Source of the DNA: Micromonospora craniellae
GTDB lineage: Bacteria > Actinomycetota > Actinomycetes > Mycobacteriales > Micromonosporaceae
DNA length: 64,000 nt
Assembly (NCBI RefSeq): GCF_014764405.1
Contig: NZ_CP061725.1
Coordinates: 558,001-622,000 of the forward strand
Direction of reading: 5' to 3'
Part shown: positions 16,650 to 25,390 of the stretch, in pieces
Layout of the letters: every line of letters begins with the position of its first letter
Position numbering within the stretch: position 1 is the first letter of the stretch
The notes under the pieces: model-generated
Databases searched by the model: none
What the model saw: the letters and a program-made list of their open reading frames with translations, nothing else
Told to the model about the DNA's origin: nothing
Program-made: the position numbers and the translations under genes

Positions 16650-17153
16650 GTGATCGAAGAGCCGACGTACACCGCTTTCGGTTTCTCCGACGAGGAGTGG
16701 GGGCTCCTGGTCGGCCTGCCGCAGGCGGTGCTCACCGCGGCGAGCGCCGCGGAGTCCGACGGCACCCGGGCGACGATGGCCGAGAGCGCGGCCGGGCTGG
16801 AGACCATCTCCGCCGGCCGGGAGTCGGCCAGCCCGCTGGTGGCCGCGGTGGCCGGGGAGATCGTGACCCGGGTGGGCGACCCGGAGACCGGCGAGGAGTT
16901 GCCGGTGATCGCGCCGGACGACCCGCGCGCGTACGCCGAGGACGTGCTGGGCCGGGCCAAGGCCGCCGCGGCGCTGCTGGCGGAGAAGGTGGACGAGGGC
17001 GAGGCCGGCGCGTACCAGCACTGGTTGGTGGAGATCACCGACCAGGTGGTGGGTGCGGCCACCAGCGGCGGCATCCTCGGCCTCGGCGGCAGCCAGGTCA
17101 GCCCCTCCGAGCGGCGCTTCCGGGACCGACTGGCCCAGGTGCTCAACGACTGA
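16650..17153 (+). CDS. Conserved hypothetical protein, soluble
   Basis: A 167-residue acidic, alanine-rich protein with no signal peptide or membrane helix. GTG start (MIEEPTYTAFGFSDEEWGLL) with a GGAGAGG site upstream. Mostly helical; a Gly-rich segment SGGILGLGGSQVSPSERRFRDRLA near the C-terminus looks conserved-like. No family recognised and no operon partner: RecQ ends about 100 bases upstream and a strong terminator follows. Confidence 0.72.
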   Translation: MIEEPTYTAFGFSDEEWGLLVGLPQAVLTAASAAESDGTRATMAESAAGLETISAGRESASPLVAAVAGEIVTRVGDPETGEELPVIAPDDPRAYAEDVLGRAKAAAALLAEKVDEGEAGAYQHWLVEITDQVVGAATSGGILGLGGSQVSPSERRFRDRLAQVLND

Positions 17154-17170
17154 GCGACGGGCCACCGAGC

Positions 17171-17201
17171 AGGGGGCGACGCCCGTCGGGCGTCGCCCCC
17201 T
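17171..17201. terminator. Bidirectional stem-loop terminator
   Basis: Perfect 13-bp stem AGGGGGCGACGCC / GGCGTCGCCCCCT with a 5-base loop, directly after the hypothetical gene and at the end of the decayed efflux permease on the other strand. Confidence 0.75.
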
Positions 17202-17204
17202 GAG

Positions 17205-17477
17205 TCGTGCGGATTCGGGAGTACGGGCCAGCAGCCCGAACGCCGCCGACAGCCAGGACACCGCCAGCAGGAACAGCAGCAGCACCCCGGCGGCGGCCAG
17301 CCAGCGCAACGGTTCCACGGCGGGCCGGAACCCGATGGCGACGGCGACGGCCAGCACCAGCACGGTGGAGACCGTGTTGCGCGCGATGCTGGCCACCACA
17401 TGACCGCCGATGATGGAGGTCGCGCCGACATCCATCATCACCGCCGTCTGCGATCCGCGTACCGCCAGCTCAGACAT
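17205..17477 (-). pseudogene. Remnant of a DrrB/ABC-2 type efflux permease (internally and C-terminally deleted)
   Basis: The reading frame starts with ATG overlapping the end of the ATPase remnant, as in intact drrAB operons, but only about ten N-terminal codons (MSELAVRGSQT) precede a jump to the second half of an ABC-2 permease: GATSIIGGHVVASIARN and two helices ending SWLSAAFGLLARTPES. A normal permease of this family is about 250-280 residues. The first membrane helices and the last helix are missing and the frame runs without stop into the terminator and the next gene. Clearly non-functional. Confidence 0.75.
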
Positions 17478-17697
17478 GGGCCACCTGCCGTTTCGCGGGC
17501 ACCGGAGTGCCGGTGAGGGTGAGGAAGACGTCGTCGAGGGTCGCCTCCCGGACGGTGAACCGGACCACCCCGTGACGGTCCGGATCGATCTCGTCGAGCA
17601 GGGCGCGCACCTGCGGCGCACTACCGTCGGTGGCCACCGACAGGGCAAGCCGGTCCGGGTCCCGGCCGGTGACCCGGTCGCCCAGCAGCCCGGCCGC
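17470..17697 (-). pseudogene. C-terminal remnant of a DrrA-type ABC transporter ATPase
   Basis: About 75 codons matching the C-terminal regulatory part of drug-resistance ABC ATPases: GLLGDRVTGRDPDRLALSV and VRFTVREATLDDVFLTLTG. The nucleotide-binding domain (Walker A, signature, Walker B) is absent. The fragment begins directly against the divergent TetR start codon, so a deletion took the promoter region and about three quarters of the ATPase gene. Its stop overlaps the permease remnant's start, preserving the ancestral operon junction. Confidence 0.75.
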
Positions 17698-17701
17698 GGA
17701 A

Positions 17702-18461
17702 GTGAGCGACGGCTCCGACGTCGAACTGCCCGAGAACGTCGCGCTCGCCTGGGGGCTGTGCGAGCGTCCGAGCCGTGGCCCGAAGCGCGGCCTCAGCCTG
17801 GAGCAGGTGGTCGCCGCCGGGATCCAGGTCGCCCAGTCGGAGGGGCTCGGCGCGGTGTCGATGAGCCGCGTCGCCCGTGAGCTGGGCGCGGCCACGATGT
17901 CGCTCTACCGGTACGTGCCGACCAAGCACGACCTGCTCGACCTCATGGTCGACACCGCGTACGGGCCGCCCCCGCGACCACGTGCGCCGGACGAGGGCTG
18001 GCGCCCCGCGCTGACCCGCTGGGCCGAGGGGAACCTGACCGCGTTGCGTCGACAGCCGTGGATCCGGCACGTGCCGATCAGCGGCCCCCCCGATCAACCC
18101 CAACCAGGTCCGCTGGCTGGAGTACGGGCTGGCCGCCCTGGCCGGTATCGGCCTGCGCGGCACCGAGCGGCTCTCCACCATCATGCTGGTCAGCGGGTAC
18201 GCCCGGAGCTGGGCCACCACCACCGCCGACCTGATGGAGGCGGCGGTCCGCAGCGGGCAGACCCCCGACCAGGTGGGCCTGCACTACTGGCGGCACCTGG
18301 CCCGGCTCACCGCCGACGGGCCGTACCCGGCGATCCACGAGCTGATGGCCGAGGACGACGACGAGGACGACTACGTCGACGCCGAGTGGCGGTTCGGGCT
18401 CGGTCGGGTGCTCGACGGCGTCGATGCGATGATCCGGTCCCGCACACCGGACGCACGGTGA
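17702..18461 (+). pseudogene. TetR-family regulator interrupted by a +1 frameshift in a C7 run
   Basis: The N-terminal helix-turn-helix is intact: RGLSLEQVVAAGIQVAQSEG, then MSRVARELGAATMSLYRYVPTKHDLLDLM. After HVPISGPP the frame changes at a run of seven C (18085-18091). With six C the protein continues INPNQVRWLEYGLAALAGIG to RSRTPDAR, a normal TetR_C ligand-binding domain of about 250 residues in total. Intact relatives regulate the divergent drug-efflux operon, here reduced to fragments, so loss of the regulator is plausible; a homopolymer sequencing error is equally possible. Confidence 0.8.
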
Positions 18462-18465
18462 CTGC

Positions 18466-19449
18466 TCAGGACCGGTCCAGCAGGTCGAGTACGGCGCGTT
18501 CGGCCTGCTCGCGGTCAGTGTCCCGGGTGACCGGCACCACCACGCCGTCGTGGAACAGGTCGACCACCCGAGGGTCCACGTAGGACGTGCGGGCCACCGT
18601 CGGGGTGTTGCCGAGCAGCTCCGCCACCCCGCGCATCACGCCGGCCACCGCCCGCCGTCGCGCGGTGACCGACCTCGGCGGCCCGAGCACGGCCAGCTCG
18701 GTGGCCGCCCGGACGGTGGCGTGCCAGGTGCGGAAGTCCTTCGCGGTCATCTCGCCGCCGCTGGCGTCGCGCAGGTAGTCGTTGACCTCGTCGGCACGCA
18801 CATCCCGCCACTGCCGGCCGTCCCAGTAGCCGAACAACCGCTCCGCCTCCCGGCGACGGCGACGCAGGTGGGTCAGCACCCGGCACAGCTCCGGGTCGGA
18901 GACCTGGCGTACCTGCGCGATGCCGCCCTTGGCCGGGAACTCGAAGACCACGCAGCCCTGGCGGGCCCGGGCGTGTTCGGGACGGAGGGTGGCGACACCG
19001 AACGTCGGGTCGTCCCCGACCGCGTACTGGTCGCTGCCGACCCGGAAGGTGCCCATGTCGAGCAGCCGGGTCACGGTGGCCAGCACCCGCTCGCGGCGCA
19101 GTCCCCGCCCGGTCAGGTCGTGGCCGACCCGTTCGCGCAGCACCGGCAGCCGGCGGGCCACCTCCAGCACGTGGTCGAACTTGGCCTCGTCCTGCCGCTG
19201 CCGCCACAGCGGGTGGTAGAGGTACTGCTTGCGGCCGGCCGCGTCGATCCCGATGGCCTGGATGTGCCCGGTCGGGTGCGGCGAGATCCACACCTGGCGC
19301 CAGGCCGGCGGGATGACCAGGGCGCGCAGCCGGGCCAGCTCGTCCGGGTCACGCACCGGCTCGCCGTGCGGGTCAAGGAACGACCAGCCCGGACCGCGTC
19401 GCCGGCGACCGTATCCCGGCCGACCTGGATCACTACGCCGCAACCGCAC
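18466..19449 (-). CDS. DNA topoisomerase IB (eukaryote/poxvirus-like)
   Basis: Type IB topoisomerase that relaxes supercoils through a 3'-phosphotyrosine link. The 327-residue protein has the catalytic-core segments AIGIDAAGRKQYLYHPLWR, the RLL-MGTFRVGSDQYA region with active-site Arg, KGG-type Lys region (FEFPAKGGIAQVRQV), TAKDFRTWHATV with the catalytic Arg/His region and the nucleophile Tyr290 in NTPTVARTSY. Full length for the family. Its start overlaps the end of the upstream GT9 gene by 17 bases, so it is probably read as the last gene of the heptose/glycosyltransferase operon. Confidence 0.92.
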   Translation of the reverse strand: MRLRRSDPGRPGYGRRRRGPGWSFLDPHGEPVRDPDELARLRALVIPPAWRQVWISPHPTGHIQAIGIDAAGRKQYLYHPLWRQRQDEAKFDHVLEVARRLPVLRERVGHDLTGRGLRRERVLATVTRLLDMGTFRVGSDQYAVGDDPTFGVATLRPEHARARQGCVVFEFPAKGGIAQVRQVSDPELCRVLTHLRRRRREAERLFGYWDGRQWRDVRADEVNDYLRDASGGEMTAKDFRTWHATVRAATELAVLGPPRSVTARRRAVAGVMRGVAELLGNTPTVARTSYVDPRVVDLFHDGVVVPVTRDTDREQAERAVLDLLDRS

Positions 19450-20386
19450 GGTCCGCCCGCACCACCCGTTCCACCTCCTCGACGGCGGCCAGCACCGCGT
19501 CGACCTCGACGGCGACGACCGCCGGGTGAGCGCCTACCCCGTCCCGGGGCCGGCATTCTTCGGGCCCGGCCCAGAGCACCCGGTGTCGCCGTCGCTCCGG
19601 CGGCGGCCCCCACCTGGCGGGCGGAACCGGGCCGAAGATCACCACCGACGGGGTGCGGTATCCGGTCGCCAGGTGCGCCACCCCGGTGTCCCCGCTGACC
19701 ACCAGTCGCGCCCCGGCGACCAGGGCGGCGAGCTGCCCGAGGTCGGTCCGCCCGGCCAGCACCGCGTCGGCGGGCAGCCCGGCGTCCTCCGCGACCCGCA
19801 CGGCGGTGGCCCGCTCCCCCGTGCTGCCGGTCAGCACCACCCGGTGCCCCCGGCCGGTCAGCTCCCGGGCCACCGCGGCGTACCGCCCGGACGGCCAGCG
19901 CTTTGCCGCCATCTTCGAGCCGGGATGCAGCACCGTCACACCGGTCGGCATCGTCCCCGGCAGCGGACGCGCCAGGTCCAGGTCCGTCGGGTCGGCCGGG
20001 ATCCCGTACCAGCGCAGCAGCCGGCACCAGCGGGCCACCTCGTGCTCCTGTTCGTCCCACGCGGGCCCGCCGGCGTGATCGGCCCGCGCGTCGGCGAAGG
20101 CGAACAGCCGGTCCGGGCCGGTGGTGGCGAGCAGCCGGTGCGAGCGGGGTCCCCGGCCGTGCAGGTTCACCGCCACCTCCACCGGCCCTTCGGTTGCCCC
20201 GAGCCGGTCCAGCCCGTCGGTGGGCAGCAGCCGGTCGATCCCGCCGACCAGCTCGACCAGCGGCCCGAGCCAGGCCGGCGCGGCGAGCACCAGTTCGCGG
20301 TCCGGGTACGCCGCCCGCAACGCCCGCAACGCCGGGACCGCCGTGGCGAGGTCACCGACGCCGAGGGCACGCAGGGCCAGGATCAC
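19433..20386 (-). CDS. Glycosyltransferase family 9 (heptosyltransferase-like)
   Basis: GT-B fold transferase of 317 residues in the family of LPS heptosyltransferases, which use ADP-heptose. The N-terminal half starts MILALRALGVGDLATAVPALRALR. The C-terminal nucleotide-sugar domain shows VLHPGSKMAAKRWPSGRYAA (the HPG-x-K-x-W motif), LTGSTGE and VVSGDTGVAHLATGYRTPSVVIFGPV, the GD-TG-HLA donor motif. ATG start overlaps the SDR gene's stop as ATGA. With no LPS in this organism, the acceptor is unknown; the context (GmhA, HldE) supports heptose as the donor sugar. Confidence 0.88.
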   Translation of the reverse strand: MILALRALGVGDLATAVPALRALRAAYPDRELVLAAPAWLGPLVELVGGIDRLLPTDGLDRLGATEGPVEVAVNLHGRGPRSHRLLATTGPDRLFAFADARADHAGGPAWDEQEHEVARWCRLLRWYGIPADPTDLDLARPLPGTMPTGVTVLHPGSKMAAKRWPSGRYAAVARELTGRGHRVVLTGSTGERATAVRVAEDAGLPADAVLAGRTDLGQLAALVAGARLVVSGDTGVAHLATGYRTPSVVIFGPVPPARWGPPPERRRHRVLWAGPEECRPRDGVGAHPAVVAVEVDAVLAAVEEVERVVRADRAVAA

Positions 20387-21078
20387 GGGTACGAGGTCTC
20401 CTGCTCGGCGCAGACCACCATCTCGCGTACCGCGCAGCCGGTCGGCTGGGAGAGCGCGAACATGACGGCGGCGGCGGTGTCCGCCGGGTCGTTGAGGATC
20501 GCGTCCGGCCCCGGGCGGTACTGCGTGTCGCGGTCGTCGAAGAAGGCGGTCCGCATGCCACCCGGGATCAGCAGCGTGACGTTCACCGACCCGGCCAGCT
20601 CGGCGGCGAGGGCGCGGGTGAACCCGACCACGCCGAACTTCGCCGCGCAGTACGCCGTCGCGTCACTGACCGCCTTCACCCCGAGGGTGGACGCCACCGT
20701 GACGATGCTGCCCCGGGCGGCCGCCAGGAACGGCAGGGCGGCCCGGATCACCGCGGCGGTGGCCAGCAGGTCCACCGTGACGATCCGGTCCCAGGTCTTG
20801 CCGGGCACGTCGGCCAGCCGACCGGGCACGTCGATGCCGGCGGCGGTGACCACCGCGTCCAGCCCGCCCTCGCGCTCGGCGAGTTGTCGGGTGGCGGCCT
20901 CCGCCGCGCGGGTGTCCGCCAGGTCGCACTCGACCCAGGCCACCCCGTCGCCGGGCGCCTGCCGGTCCAGCACCAGGGGCCGCCCACCGGAGCGGGCCAC
21001 CGCCGCCACCACCGCCGCGCCCAACCCACTGGACCCGCCGGTGACCAGCACGGTGCGTCCGGTGCCCGGCGCGCTCAT
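20383..21078 (-). CDS. Short-chain dehydrogenase/reductase within the heptose operon
   Basis: Classical SDR of 231 residues: cofactor motif TGGSSGLG, an NNAG-equivalent TAAGIDVPG, catalytic Ser in VASTLGVKA and Tyr/Lys as YCAAK, followed by the PGGMRTAFF loop. It is not an HldD-type ADP-heptose epimerase, which would be an extended SDR of about 310 residues. In this context it may oxidise or reduce a sugar or aglycone in the same pathway, but that is inference. Coupled to both neighbours by 4-base ATGA overlaps. Confidence 0.88.
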   Translation of the reverse strand: MSAPGTGRTVLVTGGSSGLGAAVVAAVARSGGRPLVLDRQAPGDGVAWVECDLADTRAAEAATRQLAEREGGLDAVVTAAGIDVPGRLADVPGKTWDRIVTVDLLATAAVIRAALPFLAAARGSIVTVASTLGVKAVSDATAYCAAKFGVVGFTRALAAELAGSVNVTLLIPGGMRTAFFDDRDTQYRPGPDAILNDPADTAAAVMFALSQPTGCAVREMVVCAEQETSYP

Positions 21079-22505
21079 CGGAACACCCCCACGCCGGTAC
21101 GGGCCGCCGTCGCGGCGATCATCTCGGTGGTGGACCGGCCGTCCAGGTACGGCACCACCACGGTGTGGCCGCCCCAGCGGCGCAGGATCTCGGCCTCGGG
21201 CAGGCAGTCGCCCTCCCCTGTGGCGTAGTCCCCGCCCTTGACCCAGATGTCCGGGCGTAGCCAGGACAGCGCCGCCGCCGGGGTCGACTCGTCGAAGATC
21301 ATCACCGCGTCGACGCAGCTCAGCGCCGCCAGCAGGCGACTGCGGTCGTCCTGCCGCACCACCGGCCGGTCCGGCCCCTTGAGGCCGGCGACACTCGCGT
21401 CGGAGTTGAGGCACACCACCAGGCAGTCGCCGAGTTGCCGGGCGGCCTGGAGGGTCGCCACGTGACCGGCGTGCAGCAGGTCGAAGCAGCCCCCGGTCGC
21501 CACGACCGTCCCCCCGGCGGCGCGGACCCGGGCCACCGCGGCGGCGGCCGCCGCCACCCCCACCCGGTCACCGGCCACCGCGGTGTGCACCGCCTGCGGC
21601 GCCCGCCGCACCGGCGGCGGCAACGCGGTCGCCACTCCCCCCTCCGCCACGTACGCCGACGCCTCGGTCACCGCCTCCTGCACCGCCTCGGAGAGCAGTG
21701 CCCCCCGTCCCAGGGCCAGGCCGGCGGCCACGGCGAAACGGTCCCCCGCCCCGCAGGTGTCGCCCTCGGCAGCCACCGGCGTCGGCACCACCAGCGGGGT
21801 CGACCCGGCGTGGCTGAGCAGTGCGCCGTCAGCGCCCAACGTCACCGCCACCGCACCGGCCCACCAGCGTTGCCGCAGGCGCTCGGCGCCATCGGCGGCG
21901 GTGGCCAGCCGGGTGGCGGCGGTCGGCGCCTCCACCAGTTCCTGCACCTCCGCCTCGTTCGGCGTGACCAGGTGCACCCCGGGCACCGCCGCCGGCCCGC
22001 GCGGATGCGGGTCCCAGACCACCGGTGCCCGGGTCGCCGCCAGGGCCGCCCGCAACGCGGGCTGCCGCGCCACCCCCCGGCCGTAGTCGCTGACCAGCAC
22101 CACCGACGCCCGCTCGACGACGCGGAGCACCGCCTCGGCGGGCTCGCCGGGCGTCTGGGCACCGCCGCCCCGGTCGTGGCGCAGCAGCACCCGCCCGCCG
22201 GCTTGCAGCCGGATCTTCTCCGGCGTGGCCCCGGCCAGCCGCAACGGGTACACCTGCACCCCGGCGGCGGCCAGCAGCACCCCCAGCCGGGCCCCGCCCA
22301 CGTCGTCGGCCAACGCGGTGACCAGCACCACCTCGGCACCCTGCGCGGCGGCGAAGACGGCGGCGAGCCCGGCGCCACCGGGCCGGTCGACGTGCGCGGT
22401 CTCGTCGAGCACCGGGACCGGCGAGTCAGGACAGAGCCGGTTCACCACACCCTCCACGTCCCGGTCGAGCAGGGTGTCGCCGATGACCACCACGGGTCCC
22501 CTCAC
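21075..22505 (-). CDS. hldE: Bifunctional heptose-7-phosphate kinase / heptose-1-phosphate adenylyltransferase
   Basis: HldE phosphorylates heptose-7-phosphate at C1 and, after dephosphorylation at C7, transfers AMP to give ADP-D,D-heptose. The kinase half is a PfkB/ribokinase fold (about residues 1-310) with VIGDTLLDRDVEG, the sugar-binding RPGGAGLAAV and the catalytic GAGDRF (252-257). The adenylyltransferase half (about 330-476) has TGGCFDLLHAGHVATLQ (HxGH 345-348) and the GRSTTEMI end motif. The GTG start is chosen because GAGGAGG sits 5 bases upstream. The fused form is typical of the ADP-D-beta-D-heptose route of Gram-negatives, here in an actinobacterium. Confidence 0.93.
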   Translation of the reverse strand: MRGPVVVIGDTLLDRDVEGVVNRLCPDSPVPVLDETAHVDRPGGAGLAAVFAAAQGAEVVLVTALADDVGGARLGVLLAAAGVQVYPLRLAGATPEKIRLQAGGRVLLRHDRGGGAQTPGEPAEAVLRVVERASVVLVSDYGRGVARQPALRAALAATRAPVVWDPHPRGPAAVPGVHLVTPNEAEVQELVEAPTAATRLATAADGAERLRQRWWAGAVAVTLGADGALLSHAGSTPLVVPTPVAAEGDTCGAGDRFAVAAGLALGRGALLSEAVQEAVTEASAYVAEGGVATALPPPVRRAPQAVHTAVAGDRVGVAAAAAAVARVRAAGGTVVATGGCFDLLHAGHVATLQAARQLGDCLVVCLNSDASVAGLKGPDRPVVRQDDRSRLLAALSCVDAVMIFDESTPAAALSWLRPDIWVKGGDYATGEGDCLPEAEILRRWGGHTVVVPYLDGRSTTEMIAATAARTGVGVFR

Positions 22506-22515
22506 GCTTGCCTCC

Positions 22516-23214
22516 TCACGCCTCGACCGGCCGGCCGGCCCCACCGTCCAGCACCACCTCGACCCCGGCGCGTACCGGGCCGACCGCCGGAGCGTCCGAC
22601 GCCGCCGGCACCACCGGCGCCACGTACGCGGCCACCGCCGGCTGCTCGGCCATCGCCCGCTCCACGTACTCGCAGAGCAGGTGGCTGGAGACCAGGTGCA
22701 GCTCCTGCACGACCTGGGAGTCCGGGCAGTCCACCGCGAGCGCCTCGTGACAGGCGTCGGCGAGGGGGTTCGGCGCCGGCCCGGTGAACGCCCAGCACCG
22801 CAGCCCGGCCTGGCGGCCCGCCCGCGCGGCGGCCAGCAGGTTCGCGCTGCCGCCGCTGGTGGACAGCAGCAGCAGGACGTCGTCGGGACGGCCGTGCGCG
22901 CGGACCTGCCGGGCGAAGACCTCCTCGTAGCCGTAGTCGTTGCCGATCGCGGTCAGCGCCGAGGTCTCCGCGTGCAGAGCGATGGCGGACAGCGGCTGCC
23001 GGTCCTCGCGCAACTTGCCGACCAACTCGGCGGTGAGGTGCTGCGCCTCGGCGGCACTGCCCCCGTTGCCGGCCACCAGCAACCGGCCACCGGCGGTGAG
23101 GTGCTGCGCCAGGGCGGCCCCCCAGCGGGCCAGCAACGGCTCGAAACGCCGGTACGGCGGCAGTGCGTCGGCCAGGTGTGTCAGGTGTGCCTCCAGCGGA
23201 TTGCGCGCCGGCAT
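22516..23214 (-). CDS. gmhA: Phosphoheptose isomerase (SIS domain)
   Basis: Sedoheptulose-7-phosphate isomerase, first step of heptose formation. The SIS domain has GRLLVAGNGGSAAEAQHLTAELVGKL (phosphate loop and catalytic Glu/His region), ALHAETSALTAIGNDYGYEEVF, STSGGSANLLAAARAGR and HLVSSHLLCEYVE. At 232 residues it is about 35-40 longer than typical GmhA (about 195) because of an extra Ala/Val/Pro-rich C-terminal tail whose role is unknown. ATG start overlaps the previous stop by one base (TGATG). Confidence 0.92.
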   Translation of the reverse strand: MPARNPLEAHLTHLADALPPYRRFEPLLARWGAALAQHLTAGGRLLVAGNGGSAAEAQHLTAELVGKLREDRQPLSAIALHAETSALTAIGNDYGYEEVFARQVRAHGRPDDVLLLLSTSGGSANLLAAARAGRQAGLRCWAFTGPAPNPLADACHEALAVDCPDSQVVQELHLVSSHLLCEYVERAMAEQPAVAAYVAPVVPAASDAPAVGPVRAGVEVVLDGGAGRPVEA

Positions 23215-24428
23215 CAGGCCACCACCCGGGTCGGCCGGTGCACGGCGGCCACCTCGGCGTAGACCTCGGCGAGACGTTCCGCGGTCACCGTCCACGAGTA
23301 GTGCTGCCGAGCCCGCGCCCGGGCCGCGCCCGCGTACGCGAACCGGCGGATCCGGTCGTCGAGCAGCCCGGCCAGCGCCTCGCCGAGCGCCTTCGGGTCC
23401 CGGGCCGGCACCAGGTCCCCGGTCACCCCGTCGACCACGGTGTCGCGCAACCCGCCCACGGCGGTGGCCACCACCGGCACCCCGCAAGCCATCGCCTCCA
23501 GCGGAGTCAGGCCGAACGGCTCGTACCAGGGGGCGGCGACCAGGATGTCCGCCGACCGGTACCAGCGGCCCATCTCCTCCCTCGGCACCGCGCCGACCAG
23601 CCGGACCCGGTCGGCCACCCCGCAGCTACGGGCCAACGCGCGCAGCCTCCGGGCGTACGGATCGGTCTCCAGCAGCCCGGCGGGCGGACCGCCCACCACC
23701 ACGCACTCGGCGTCGGGCACGTGCGCCATCGCGCGTACCACGGTCTGGAAGCCCTTGCGTTCCACCAGCCGCCCGACGGTGAGGATCCGGGCCCGTCCCG
23801 GCTCCCGTTCGGCGGTCGGGCCGAGCGGGGCGAACGTGCCCAGGTTCACCCCGGAGGGCACGACCGTCATCGCCGCGCGGGGCACCCCCATCCGGACCAG
23901 TTCGCCGACCTCGTCGCGGCATTGCGCGACCACCCGGTCCACCGACCGGCCGAGCTGGAGTTCGTAGCCGATCCGCCGGGCCGGACTGGTGTCCTGCACA
24001 CCCTGGTGGCGGCGCTTGACCGTGCCGAGCGCGTGGTACGTCTGCACCACCGGCACGCCGACCTGCCGACCTGCCTGCACCGCCGCCAGCCCGCTCATCC
24101 AGAAGTGCGCGTGGATCACCTCGGGCGTCCAGTCGCCGCGCCAGCGCTCCACCAGCCAGGCGCCGAACGCGCGCATGTGCGGCAGCAGCGCGTCCTTGGC
24201 CACCGGCTCGGCCGGACCGGCGGACACGTGCACCACGTCGTAGCCGTCCCGGCTGCGCACGGTCACCGGCAGGTCCACCGCGTCGCGTCGGGTGTAGACG
24301 CGGACGTCGTGCCCGGCCGCGGCGAGCGCGGCGGAGAGTTCCGCGACGTGCGTGTTCTGGCCGCCGGCGTCCTCCCCGCCCAGGATGGCGAGCGGGCTGG
24401 CGTGCTCCGAGATCATCGCTATCCGCAT
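23214..24428 (-). CDS. Glycosyltransferase family 4 (MshA/sucrose-phosphate-synthase-like)
   Basis: GT-B retaining glycosyltransferase of 404 residues. The N-terminal acceptor domain begins MRIAMISEHASPLAILGGEDAGG, with HVAELSAALAAAGHDVRVYTRR and VIHAHFWMSG. The C-terminal donor domain shows VGRLVERKG, and the EPFGLTPLEAMACGVPVVAT motif with the conserved Glu residues. A GGAGGAGG site precedes the ATG. Donor and acceptor unknown; position inside the heptose operon suggests it builds the same glycan. Confidence 0.9.
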   Translation of the reverse strand: MRIAMISEHASPLAILGGEDAGGQNTHVAELSAALAAAGHDVRVYTRRDAVDLPVTVRSRDGYDVVHVSAGPAEPVAKDALLPHMRAFGAWLVERWRGDWTPEVIHAHFWMSGLAAVQAGRQVGVPVVQTYHALGTVKRRHQGVQDTSPARRIGYELQLGRSVDRVVAQCRDEVGELVRMGVPRAAMTVVPSGVNLGTFAPLGPTAEREPGRARILTVGRLVERKGFQTVVRAMAHVPDAECVVVGGPPAGLLETDPYARRLRALARSCGVADRVRLVGAVPREEMGRWYRSADILVAAPWYEPFGLTPLEAMACGVPVVATAVGGLRDTVVDGVTGDLVPARDPKALGEALAGLLDDRIRRFAYAGAARARARQHYSWTVTAERLAEVYAEVAAVHRPTRVVA

Positions 24429-25390
24429 ACTTCCTCCTCCAGCAGCCGGTCCCAGTCGGCGAGGAAACGGGCGAGGCCGTAGCGTTCGCGGGCGGCGGTC
24501 CGGGCCGCCTGCCCCGCGAGCCGGGCCTGCTGCGGCTCGGCGACGAACCGGCCGGCGGCCTCCAGCAGCTCCTCGACGCGGGTGTCCAGGGCACCGGCCT
24601 CCGGCGGCACGGCCATCACCGCCTCGGTGCTGGCCAGCGCCACCACCGGCATGCCGATGCTCATCGCCTCGATCAGGCTCAGCCCGAGCGAGGTCCACCG
24701 GCACAGGTGCAGATACGCCCGGCGGCGCGCCAGTTCGGCGTGCATCCGATGCTGCGGGACGTCGTCGTGGCTGGTGAGGCGGTCGGCAGGCAGGCCGAGA
24801 TGGTCGGCGAGCCCGGCCACCTTCAGGCCGAACACGTCCAGCGGGGCGATCTCGGCGAACCGGGGCAGCAGGTCGGTGCCGGTGACCCGCCACCGGCGTA
24901 CCGGCTCGTTGATCACCACGGCCAGCCGGTCCAGCTCACCGGTGTACTCCACCGCCGGTGGCACGATGCCGTGGTCGACGACCGTGGTCCGGGTCGCGCC
25001 GGTGTCCCAGAACAGCTCGTTGAAGGCGGTCACGTGGGCGACGAGCAGGTCGTCGCGGTCGGCCATCGGGTGGCGGCTGTGCGGCACGTCCCCGTCCTTC
25101 GGGGTGTTGTGCTCGACGTAGATGGCCGGCACGTCCCGGCCCGGCCGGCGGCCCAGCCACCGCTGGGCCAGCTCCAGCTCCTCGGGGCGTTGCAGGACGA
25201 CCACGTCGACGTCGGTGTCGCGCAACTGCTCCGGGCTCACCTCGGCGGCGCTGTTCGGCCAGGTGTACGTACGGGCCCGGCCCAGCCCGTACGGCCCCCG
25301 GTCCGGGGTGGCCGGGACCAGGTAGCGGTGTTTGCCGTGCACGAACGAGGTGGTCCACGAGCCGTGCACGTGCCAGAGCAGGATGTTCAT
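24419..25390 (-). CDS. Glycosyltransferase (GT1/GT4-like), partial motif set
   Basis: A 323-residue protein starting MNILLWHVHGSWTTSFVHGKHRYLVP, a start I associate with a conserved actinobacterial glycosyltransferase group. Visible are AIYVEHNTPKDGDVPHSRHP, TVVDHGIVPP and, in the C-terminal half, WTSLGLSLIEAMSIGMPVVALASTEA, equivalent to the donor-binding motif of GT4. It is shorter than typical GT4 enzymes and its N-terminal domain diverges. Its stop overlaps the following GT4 gene by 10 bases and its start overlaps the upstream fusion gene as ATGA, so it is firmly in the operon. Substrates unknown. Confidence 0.82.
   Translation of the reverse strand: MNILLWHVHGSWTTSFVHGKHRYLVPATPDRGPYGLGRARTYTWPNSAAEVSPEQLRDTDVDVVVLQRPEELELAQRWLGRRPGRDVPAIYVEHNTPKDGDVPHSRHPMADRDDLLVAHVTAFNELFWDTGATRTTVVDHGIVPPAVEYTGELDRLAVVINEPVRRWRVTGTDLLPRFAEIAPLDVFGLKVAGLADHLGLPADRLTSHDDVPQHRMHAELARRRAYLHLCRWTSLGLSLIEAMSIGMPVVALASTEAVMAVPPEAGALDTRVEELLEAAGRFVAEPQQARLAGQAARTAARERYGLARFLADWDRLLEEEVCG

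Noticed and set aside
15212..17431. Minus-strand open frame of 739 codons opposite recQ
   Set aside because: GC-rich antisense shadow; recQ on the other strand has all helicase motifs.
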